Assembly: GCA_023418055.1 (NCBI GenBank)
Contig: JAEZDP010000073.1
Location: forward strand, 1 to 8,332
Length of the DNA: 8,332 nucleotides
Reading direction: 5' to 3'
Source of the DNA: Acidobacteriota bacterium
GTDB taxonomy: Bacteria > Acidobacteriota > Vicinamibacteria > Vicinamibacterales > Vicinamibacteraceae
In this document: positions 1 through 5,000 of the stretch, piece by piece
Layout: the number at the start of each line of letters is the position of its first letter
How positions within the stretch are numbered: the first letter of the stretch is position 1
Notes under the pieces: model-generated
Database searches by the model: none
What the model saw: only the letters and a program-made list of their open reading frames with translations
What the model was told of the DNA's origin: nothing
Translations under genes and position numbers: made by a program

Positions 1-937
1 GGGTCTCCACGAGGACGTGGGCGGTGTCGGCCGTGCCAGAGCCGTCGAGGTCGAGGGGCGGCAGCGCGCCGTCGGTCAGCTGTTCGGCGACCAGGTCCCA
101 GGTGGCGTGTGGGGCATCGGTCGTACCCTTCACGGATGCGGTGACGTGGACCGTGCCGGTGAGCGGCACCGCGACGAACGGACGCAGGTCGCGCGCGTCG
201 AGCCCGAGCGCAGCGGCGACGTCGAGATCGCCGGCGTCGACGTTGGTGGCGCCTTCCAACTGCAGCGTACTGGCGCCGGTGCTGATGGTGACGGGCCGCA
301 GGCCCAGCACATGGCCGTCGTAGTCGAACGCGCCGTCGAGTCGCCCCTCGAGTGAGGCCTCCGCCAGGCGAAGCTGCAGGGCGCCAGCCAGCGAGAACGG
401 CCCGCCGGTCGGTGCGATGGTGAGGTCGCTCACCCGCAGCGCCAGGTCGTTCAGTGCATCCTCGACGAGAAGTGTCCCTCCCGTCACATCGAGGTGTTCC
501 AGCGTGACGAGCGGCGTCTCAGCCTCTGGCGAATCGGGCGAGGCGAGCGGCAGGTTCCAGTGCCCGTCGGCGTCACGTCGCAGGTGCACCACCGGGCGAT
601 CGAGGCGCACCTGCTCGAAGGCGAGCGTGCGTCCCGCCGAGGTCAGCACCACACGCGCGACGTCCACCTCCATCTGCTCCACCTGAAGGAGCGGCACGTC
701 GGGGTGGGTGCGCGCGGCCACGCGTACGCCGCGCGCGACAACAGCCAGCCGCGTCGGCGACAGGCGCACGTCGGCCACGGTGATCACGAGGTCGGACGAT
801 GTCTGGACCGCATCGAGGGCGCGCCGCACGAGGGCGCGCTGCACGACCGGCAAGTGGAGCAGCGCGAGCACGAGCACGGGCAGCAGGACCAGGCCGATGC
901 CAACCAGCACGAGCAGGCGCCGCAGACGGACAGGCAC
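1..937 (-). CDS. AsmA/TamB-like envelope protein, N-terminal part (3' end outside window)
   Basis: The 312 visible residues begin with a basic N-terminus (MPVRLRR) and a hydrophobic segment at about residues 8-29, a signal anchor for the inner membrane. A beta-rich, low-complexity periplasmic-type region follows. Residues 112-130 contain LDRPVVHLRRDADGHWNLP, the 'P-x-h-x-L-x-R-x-x-D-G-x-W-N' signature common near the N-terminus of AsmA, TamB and DUF748 proteins. Repeated 'G-T-x-x-x-x-x-x-V-x-G-T-x-x-x-P' segments (about 261-276) fit the same superfamily, whose members form long periplasmic beta-grooves for lipid transport or outer-membrane assembly. The GTG start is chosen because an in-frame TAA lies 12 bases upstream (950-952) and the positively charged N-terminus fits. 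No Shine-Dalgarno site is seen. Which AsmA-like subfamily it belongs to cannot be decided without the C-terminus. Confidence 0.8.
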   Translation of the reverse strand, partial: MPVRLRRLLVLVGIGLVLLPVLVLALLHLPVVQRALVRRALDAVQTSSDLVITVADVRLSPTRLAVVARGVRVAARTHPDVPLLQVEQMEVDVARVVLTSAGRTLAFEQVRLDRPVVHLRRDADGHWNLPLASPDSPEAETPLVTLEHLDVTGGTLLVEDALNDLALRVSDLTIAPTGGPFSLAGALQLRLAEASLEGRLDGAFDYDGHVLGLRPVTISTGASTLQLEGATNVDAGDLDVAAALGLDARDLRPFVAVPLTGTVHVTASVKGTTDAPHATWDLVAEQLTDGALPPLDLDGSGTADTAHVLVET

Positions 938-946
938 GAGGGGCTG

Positions 947-952
947 ATCTTA
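947..952 (-). promoter_or_regulatory. Possible -10 element of the AsmA/TamB-like gene
   Basis: On the minus strand the hexamer TAAGAT (4 of 6 matches to TATAAT) ends 9 nt before the GTG start at 937. There is no Shine-Dalgarno site in between. If real, the transcript would have almost no leader. No convincing -35 element is seen. Confidence 0.3.
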
Positions 953-963
953 TCGCGGCTTGC

Positions 964-980
964 CCGACCGAAGTGGTCGG
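964..980. repeat. Short perfect inverted repeat in a divergent promoter region
   Basis: CCGACC and GGTCGG flank the 5-nt spacer GAAGT. It lies in the 66-bp gap between the two divergent starts at 937 and 1004, where an operator would be placed. It also overlaps a weak plus-strand promoter candidate, TTGCCC (960-965) and TATCCT (984-989) with an 18-nt spacer. A 6-bp arm in GC-rich DNA can arise by chance. Confidence 0.3.
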
Positions 981-1003
981 AGTTATCCTGTCGCCCGGAC
1001 ACG

Positions 1004-1222
1004 ATGCACACCAACGACGACGGGTACGAAGTGCTGGCGGAATCGGAAGACTGCTGCGTGTATCGCTGCGAGCACGGCTGCCTGCATCTGCAGTTGGGCG
1101 ACGTCAACGTCCGCCTCGAAGACGACCGCTTTGCCGACATGGCGGCCGTGGTGGCAGAGGCTGCCACGAAGTTGCCCGCGCAGAGTGTCCGCTGGACGGT
1201 CGTCCGCGGCCCTGCCCACTGA
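1004..1222 (+). CDS. Small Cys/His-rich protein of unknown function (72 aa)
   Basis: The product is acidic, soluble and without a signal peptide or membrane segment. Its core is CCVYRCEHGCLHLQLGDVNV (residues 17-36), with Cys17, Cys18, Cys22, Cys26, His24 and His28. A beta-type stretch, R-L-E-D-D-R-F, and a helix at about 44-57 follow. The Cys/His spacing could bind a metal such as zinc, but this is inference. The pattern 'C-x-x-G-C-x-H-L-x-x-G-x-x-x-x-x-L-x-x-x-x-F' resembles small uncharacterised proteins (DUF6686-like in my recollection). The open frame extends upstream over the antisense of the neighbouring gene, but that part has typical shadow composition, so the internal ATG at 1004 is preferred. 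No Shine-Dalgarno site is visible. It stands alone, divergent from the AsmA/TamB-like gene. Confidence 0.6.
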   Translation: MHTNDDGYEVLAESEDCCVYRCEHGCLHLQLGDVNVRLEDDRFADMAAVVAEAATKLPAQSVRWTVVRGPAH

Positions 1223-1246
1223 CCTCCTCGGTGAACCTGCGCGCCA

Positions 1247-1301
1247 CGAGATGTGACGGGCGGCCGTGCCCGAACGTGGCGGCTCTCCATCTCGTCACAT
1301 C
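1247..1301. repeat. Overlapping inverted repeats upstream of the sensor kinase gene
   Basis: GATGTGACG (1250-1258) is the exact reverse complement of CGTCACATC (1293-1301). The partly overlapping pair CGAGATG (1247-1253) and CATCTCG (1288-1294) is also perfect. The two pairings exclude one another in RNA. No T-tract follows, so an ordinary intrinsic terminator is unlikely. The element could be an operator with spaced half-sites or an alternative RNA fold. It lies between the small gene ending at 1222 and the kinase, in an otherwise featureless 140-bp gap. Confidence 0.4.
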
Positions 1302-1362
1302 CCTCGGCTGATACATCCCACGACTGTTGCGAACCGGCATGGGGCCGGGATAGCAGGGAGGT

Positions 1363-2598
1363 GTGTCTCGGCCGAGTCGCATGCCAATTGAGGCCTCTCC
1401 CGGGTCGGGTCGTCCTGCGGCGCTCGGCGCTGACGCGCCCACCCTCCGCCACGCGGTCGTGGACAGCCTGCGGGCGCCACACTCGGTACACACCGAGGCG
1501 GTGGAGCGCCGCGCCTGGTTGCTCCTGTTCGGTGCGCTCCTGCTGCTGAGCCTGCTGACCATGCCACAGCTCGCGCTGCAGTACTCGATGCGGGGCGTGG
1601 TGTTGCCCTGGCACGAAGTGGTGTTTTCGGGGCTCGCCACGTGGCTGCCGTTCGGCGTGCTTGCGCCGCTCATCATCGCGCTCGTCCGGCACTTTCCGCT
1701 CGAGCCCGGGAACTGGCGCCGGTCGGCCGCCTGGCTGGCGGTGGGCTCACTAGCTGTGTGCGTGGGGTATGCGGTGTTGCGCTGGGCGGTCAGCCACATC
1801 CCGCTCGTGGACCCCAAGCCGCTGCCCTTCACCTGGCTGCTCGTCTCGCAGTTCTATCTCGCCTTCCAGTCGTACTGGGTGCTGGTGGCCGTGCATCAGG
1901 CCTGGCACAACTACAAGCGCTTCCGTGACAGGGCGCTGCGGGCCTCGCAGCTCGAGGCGCGCCTGGCGCGTGCGCAGCTCGAAGTGCTGAAGGGGCAGCT
2001 GCATCCGCACTTCCTGTTCAACACGCTGAATGCCATCTCGGCGCTCGTGCACCGCGATCCGAACGCTGCCGACGAGATGATCACGCAGCTCAGCGATCTG
2101 CTGCGGATGTCGCTCGATTCGATCGGCATCCAGGAGGTGACGCTCGGCCAGGAGATCGACTTCCTGTCGCGCTACCTCGACATCCAGCGCACGCGCTTCC
2201 AGGACCGTCTCCATGTCCGGCTCAGCATCCCGCAGGGGCTGATGGGCGTCATGGTGCCCAACCAGGTGCTGCAGCCGATTGCCGAGAACGCCATCAAACA
2301 CGGCCTGGCCACACGTCCTGAATGCGGCCACATCGAGGTGACGGCGCGGCAGGTCGACTCGTGGCTCGAACTGGCCGTCCGCGACGATGGGCCGGGCATC
2401 CATCTCGGTCCGGAAGGCCTGCCGGTCGGCGGCATCGGCCTGCGCAACACCCGTGAGCGGCTGCGCGAGCTGTACGGGCCGGGCGCGGTGCTCACGCTCG
2501 CGAATCACCCCGAAGGTGGCGCGGTCGTGCGGCTTCGCTTGCCGCTGGCCGGCGCCGTCACGTCCACCGCCCCCTCGCTCGAAGGAGTACCAGCATGA
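1363..2598 (+). CDS. LytS/YehU-type sensor histidine kinase
   Basis: This is a membrane sensor kinase expected to phosphorylate the regulator encoded next to it. After a 50-residue cytoplasmic N-terminus there are four hydrophobic segments at about 51-72, 88-109, 122-142 and 157-178. A coiled linker (about 185-210) leads into the His_kinase domain with LKGQLHPHFLFNTLNAIS; His216 is the predicted phospho-acceptor. The HATPase domain shows the N box QPIAENAIKHG (Asn309), the G1 box DDGPG (341-345) and the G2 box GGIGLRNTRERL (356-367). No periplasmic sensor domain is present, so the ligand is unknown and is probably sensed in or near the membrane. The start is ambiguous: GTG 1363 directly abuts AGGGAGG (1355-1361), and ATG 1381 lies 19 nt beyond it. 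An in-frame TAG at 1351 excludes longer forms. Its stop overlaps the regulator's ATG. Confidence 0.95.
   Translation: MSRPSRMPIEASPGSGRPAALGADAPTLRHAVVDSLRAPHSVHTEAVERRAWLLLFGALLLLSLLTMPQLALQYSMRGVVLPWHEVVFSGLATWLPFGVLAPLIIALVRHFPLEPGNWRRSAAWLAVGSLAVCVGYAVLRWAVSHIPLVDPKPLPFTWLLVSQFYLAFQSYWVLVAVHQAWHNYKRFRDRALRASQLEARLARAQLEVLKGQLHPHFLFNTLNAISALVHRDPNAADEMITQLSDLLRMSLDSIGIQEVTLGQEIDFLSRYLDIQRTRFQDRLHVRLSIPQGLMGVMVPNQVLQPIAENAIKHGLATRPECGHIEVTARQVDSWLELAVRDDGPGIHLGPEGLPVGGIGLRNTRERLRELYGPGAVLTLANHPEGGAVVRLRLPLAGAVTSTAPSLEGVPA
2582..2587 (+). promoter_or_regulatory. Ribosome binding site of the LytTR regulator
   Basis: AAGGAG lies inside the last codons of the kinase gene, 7 nt before the ATG at 2595. 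It is one of few clear Shine-Dalgarno sites in the window, and it supports translational coupling of regulator to kinase. Confidence 0.7.
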
Positions 2599-3374
2599 CC
2601 CTGCGGACCCTCATCGTGGACGATGAACCACTGGCGCGCGAACGCGTGCGCATGATGCTCGCCCCGCATGCCGACCTGTCGATCGTGGGCGAATGTGGCG
2701 ATGGCCACCAGGCCATCACCGCCATCCGCGAGCATCGTCCTGACCTGGTCTTCCTCGACGTCCAGATGCCGGGGGTGGACGGCTTCGGGGTGCTGCGCGA
2801 GCTGCAGGGCGAGACCCTGCCTTATGTCGTCTTCGTCACGGCGTACGACCAGTACGCGCTCAAGGCCTTCGAGGTGCACGCGCTCGACTACGTGCTCAAG
2901 CCGTTCAACGCCGAGCGCTTCGGCCAGGCCCTGGACCGTGCGCGCGCGACGCTGCAGCGTCAGGACGGCGGCACGCTCGACCGCGACCGGCTGCGCGACC
3001 TCGTGTCGTCGCTTGCCGCCGAGCAGCGCGAGCGGCAACGACTCGTCGTCAAGTCGTCGGGTCGGGTGTTCTTCGTGAAGGTGGACGACATCGACTGGAT
3101 CGAGGCCGAAGGGAACTACGTCCGCCTGCACATGGGCGCGCAGTCGCACCTGTTGCGCGAGACCATGAAGGGCATGGAGCAAGTGCTCGATCCGTCGGTC
3201 TTCTTCCGCATCCACCGCTCGACCATCGTCAATGCCGACCGCATCCGCGAGTTGCAGCCGCTTTTCCACGGCGAGTACGCGGTGATCCTTCGGGACGGCA
3301 CGCGCCTCGTAGCCAGCCGCGGGCCCGACAACCGCCTGAAGCGGCTGCTGGCCGACGCGACGATTCACGGGTGA
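2595..3374 (+). CDS. LytTR-family response regulator
   Basis: This is a 259-residue DNA-binding regulator. The N-terminal receiver domain (about 3-118) has the acidic pocket Asp9/Asp10, the phospho-acceptor Asp55 in VFLDVQMPG, Thr82 in FVTAYD and the conserved Lys102-Pro103 in VLKPF. A linker rich in Arg and Gln (about 120-147) precedes a LytTR domain (about 148-256). That domain has the typical WIEAEGNYVRLH block (168-179), FFRIHRSTIVN (203-213) and a C-terminal GPDNRLKRLL helix. LytTR proteins bind pairs of short direct repeats in promoters. It shares ATGA with the kinase stop, so the two form one operon and almost certainly a cognate pair. All key residues are present. Its targets cannot be inferred from this window. 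Length matches the AlgR/LytR/YehT group. Confidence 0.96.
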   Translation: MTLRTLIVDDEPLARERVRMMLAPHADLSIVGECGDGHQAITAIREHRPDLVFLDVQMPGVDGFGVLRELQGETLPYVVFVTAYDQYALKAFEVHALDYVLKPFNAERFGQALDRARATLQRQDGGTLDRDRLRDLVSSLAAEQRERQRLVVKSSGRVFFVKVDDIDWIEAEGNYVRLHMGAQSHLLRETMKGMEQVLDPSVFFRIHRSTIVNADRIRELQPLFHGEYAVILRDGTRLVASRGPDNRLKRLLADATIHG

Positions 3375-3436
3375 GCCAAGGAGCGAAGGAGCGAAGGAAC
3401 CAAGGAACCAAGGAACCAAGGAACCAAGGAACGGAG
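3373..3436 (+). repeat. Octad tandem array (8 units) after the regulator stop codon
   Basis: Eight consecutive 8-bp units: GAGCCAAG, GAGCGAAG twice, GAACCAAG four times and GAACGGAG. The first unit begins within the regulator's TGA (3372-3374). Purines dominate the plus strand. The four identical central units and the degenerate outer ones look like slippage expansion with ageing edges. No coding role is apparent. The opposite strand is an open frame of repeated Pro/Trp/Phe/Leu/Gly/Ser residues that looks spurious. Confidence 0.9.
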
Positions 3437-3437
3437 G

Positions 3438-3465
3438 CCGAAGACCGAAGACCGAAGACCGAAGA
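3438..3465 (+). repeat. Heptad tandem array (4 units)
   Basis: Four perfect copies of CCGAAGA follow the octad array after one extra base. The period changes from 8 to 7 while the purine-rich character is kept. The array ends 21 bp before the GNAT start, in the place where a -35 region would sit for that gene. The 112-bp gap 3375-3486 holds only these arrays and the promoter-like motif below. Confidence 0.9.
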
Positions 3466-3474
3466 CAATGTTGG

Positions 3475-3480
3475 TAACAT
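3475..3480 (+). promoter_or_regulatory. Extended -10-like element before the GNAT gene
   Basis: TAACAT (4 of 6 matches to TATAAT) is preceded by TGG, forming an extended -10 pattern (TG-n). It is followed by 6 nt and then the GTG at 3487. It is also the right part of a small inverted repeat, ATGTT-GGT-AACAT (3468-3480). No Shine-Dalgarno site occurs before the start, so transcription may begin at or next to the start codon. Confidence 0.4.
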
Positions 3481-3486
3481 CCGGCC

Positions 3487-4575
3487 GTGACCGCCGTCAC
3501 CATTGTCGAGGCGCGGGCTCCGGGCGACGTGGACTCCGTGCGGCGGCTGATTGACGAGTACGCGGCGAGCCTCGACGTGAGCCTGTGCTTCCAGGATCTC
3601 GCGCACGAGCTCGAGCACCTGCGTGAGGTCTACGCGCCGCCGCGAGGGGAACTGCTGCTGGCCCGCCGCGATGGCGTCGACCTGGGCTGCGTGGCGTTCC
3701 GCCCCTTCGACCCGGACACCTGCGAGATGAAGCGCCTCTACGTGCGTCCCGAGGCGCGTGGCCGCGCGGTCGGCCACCTGCTCGCCAGCGGCGCCATCGA
3801 GCGCGCATGTGAGCGCGGCTATCAGCGCATCGTGCTCGACACGCTCTCGACGATGACGGCGGCGCGCGCGCTGTACCGGTCGCTGGGGTTCAGGGAGACG
3901 GCCCCGTACTACCGCAACCCGCTCGCCGGCGTGGTGTACATGGAGCTGGCGATGATGTCTGGACGTTGCGGGGAGGGCCGCGCCTCGGCGAGGCGCGGCC
4001 TAACCCATCTCGAAGGACGTCTACGGGAGGAACGGGAACAGCCGCTTGATGTCGGCCTCGCTCGGCCGCGACCCGTACTCGCAGATCTCGAACGCCTCGG
4101 CGTGCTGCACCTTCGCGCCGGCGTCCTGCCCGTAGGTCTTCACGAGCGCCTCGCGCACGGCTGGCGTGATGCCGCCGCCACGCGACTCCTTCAGCCACGC
4201 CTTGCGGGCCGCCGGATCCTTCGGCACCTGGTCCAGCCGCCCCGAGTGCCAGGGCAGCCACTCGTAGAACTGCGACACGTGCGCGTCGAGCGCGTCGATC
4301 TTCTTGTCGATCGTGTCGTCGATGTTCACGACGATGTCCGGACGGAACGGGTTGGGACGCTGGAAGCCGTCCTGGTAGTAGAGGAACACGGGGTTCTTCG
4401 TGAGCGCCGGCGTCTTCGTGGCGATGTTGGGCACGGTCACCATGAACGCGGCATCCTGCAGCAGCACACCGGTGTAGCGATGATCCGGGTGGTAGTCGTT
4501 CGGCCGCGGACCGAGCACCAGGTCGGCGTTCCACTCGCGAATCTGCTGGATGATCTGCTCGCGGACGTCGAGTGA
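3487..4575 (+). CDS. GNAT N-acetyltransferase; stop codon lost, frame runs into antisense of next gene
   Basis: Residues 1 to about 155 form a complete GNAT domain transferring acetyl from acetyl-CoA to an unknown small acceptor. Features are LIDEYAASL near the N-terminus, GCVAFRP (67-73), CEMKRLYVRPEARGRAVGHLL (79-99, motif A), the beta-strand IVLDTL with STMTAARALYRSLGF (115-135, motif B) and YYRNPLAGVVYMEL (141-154). The usual motif A, R-x-x-G-x-G, reads R-G-R-A-V-G (91-96): the first Gly is Ala. The domain normally ends about where YMEL occurs (position 3948), but no stop follows until 4573-4575. The extra roughly 205 residues cross a hairpin and lie opposite the conserved deacetylase gene; their Arg/His/Val/Leu-rich make-up is typical of antisense translation. 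TGA (3953) and TAA (4001) occur in the +1 frame, so a one-base insertion near the end would explain the loss. GTG 3487 gives a full N-terminus. The real protein probably ends near 3955. Confidence 0.75.
   Translation: MTAVTIVEARAPGDVDSVRRLIDEYAASLDVSLCFQDLAHELEHLREVYAPPRGELLLARRDGVDLGCVAFRPFDPDTCEMKRLYVRPEARGRAVGHLLASGAIERACERGYQRIVLDTLSTMTAARALYRSLGFRETAPYYRNPLAGVVYMELAMMSGRCGEGRASARRGLTHLEGRLREEREQPLDVGLARPRPVLADLERLGVLHLRAGVLPVGLHERLAHGWRDAAATRLLQPRLAGRRILRHLVQPPRVPGQPLVELRHVRVERVDLLVDRVVDVHDDVRTERVGTLEAVLVVEEHGVLRERRRLRGDVGHGHHERGILQQHTGVAMIRVVVVRPRTEHQVGVPLANLLDDLLADVE
3976..4000. terminator. Perfect GC-rich hairpin between convergent genes
   Basis: GGCCGCGCCTC and GAGGCGCGGCC pair over 11 bp with the 3-nt loop GGC. 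It lies 20 bp beyond the deacetylase stop (minus strand) and about 20 bp beyond where the GNAT protein should end, so it could stop transcription from both sides. No T-tract follows on either strand, so classic Rho-independent termination is not assured. It could equally be one copy of a dispersed palindromic element. Confidence 0.55.
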
Positions 4576-4914
4576 CGGCACCAGCTCGCCATCGTGGTTG
4601 TCGAGCACGACGTATTCGATGCCGAGGCGCTTGCCCACCTCCTGGGCCTCCGCGCGGCGGCGCATGGCCAGCATGCCTCCGCCCATCTCGTGGTGCCCCG
4701 CGTCGCCGTTGGTCACCGACACGAAGCGCACCTTGTGGCCGAGGGCCACCCACTTCGCGGCCGTGCCGGCCGACCGGATGTCGCAATCGTCGGGATGCGC
4801 CCCGAACATGATGATGCGAAGCGGCGTTGAGGGCGAAGCCTGGGCAAAGGCGAGCGCGGGCAGCGCCAACCCGGCAAGCAGGGCGCAGGCGAAGGGAACG
4901 AACGTACGAGTCAT
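4021..4914 (-). CDS. Exported PIG-L family (LmbE-like) N-deacetylase
   Basis: This is a predicted zinc-dependent deacetylase of N-acetylated sugars or related amides, 297 residues. The N-terminus MTRTFVPFACALLAGLALPA is a signal peptide with likely cleavage after AFA (about residue 24), so it acts outside the cytoplasm. The PIG-L fold begins at LRIIMFGAHPDDCDI, with His40 and Asp43 in the metal-binding AHPDD motif. The second motif, PNDYHPDHRYTG (138-149), supplies the third His ligand. FVSVTNGDAGHHEMGGG (64-80) is also typical of the family. The C-terminal part (about 200-297) includes a region often seen in secreted PIG-L proteins of Acidobacteriota and Planctomycetota. ATG 4914 is preferred over the upstream in-frame start at 4986 because it begins the signal peptide and has GGAG 10 nt upstream (4925-4928). 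The substrate is unknown. It is transcribed divergently from the S9 peptidase. Confidence 0.92.
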   Translation of the reverse strand: MTRTFVPFACALLAGLALPALAFAQASPSTPLRIIMFGAHPDDCDIRSAGTAAKWVALGHKVRFVSVTNGDAGHHEMGGGMLAMRRRAEAQEVGKRLGIEYVVLDNHDGELVPSLDVREQIIQQIREWNADLVLGPRPNDYHPDHRYTGVLLQDAAFMVTVPNIATKTPALTKNPVFLYYQDGFQRPNPFRPDIVVNIDDTIDKKIDALDAHVSQFYEWLPWHSGRLDQVPKDPAARKAWLKESRGGGITPAVREALVKTYGQDAGAKVQHAEAFEICEYGSRPSEADIKRLFPFLP

Positions 4915-4988
4915 GACGGCAATACTCCGGTTCTGGCAAAGAGGAACGTCAGCGCCGATTCTGTGCCAGACCCACCAGCCGAGCAAGC

Positions 4989-4994
4989 CATAAT
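4989..4994 (+). promoter_or_regulatory. -10-like element of the prolyl oligopeptidase gene
   Basis: CATAAT (5 of 6 matches to TATAAT) is followed by exactly 6 nt, GCCCCC, and then the ATG at 5001. No Shine-Dalgarno site exists. With normal spacing transcription would start at the ATG itself, giving a leaderless mRNA. No good -35 hexamer is seen. The 86-bp gap between divergent starts (4915-5000) must hold promoters for both genes. Confidence 0.5.
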
Positions 4995-5000
4995 GCCCCC

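Noticed and set aside
494..1003. Upstream extension of the small Cys-rich gene
   Set aside because: This part is antisense to the AsmA/TamB-like gene and is full of His, Gln and Arg; the sensible protein starts at ATG 1004.
784..1692. Minus-strand open frame (302 codons) over the small gene and kinase start
   Set aside because: Arg/Ser/Cys-rich shadow composition, no motifs, overlaps three better supported genes.
2505..3503. Minus-strand open frame (332 codons) opposite the response regulator and through the tandem arrays
   Set aside because: Antisense to a clear LytTR gene; its repeated Pro/Trp/Phe/Leu/Gly/Ser start is just the translated octad/heptad repeats.
4915..4986. Longer start for the PIG-L deacetylase at 4986
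   Set aside because: It would put 24 unrelated residues before a proper signal peptide and would cover the divergent promoter region.
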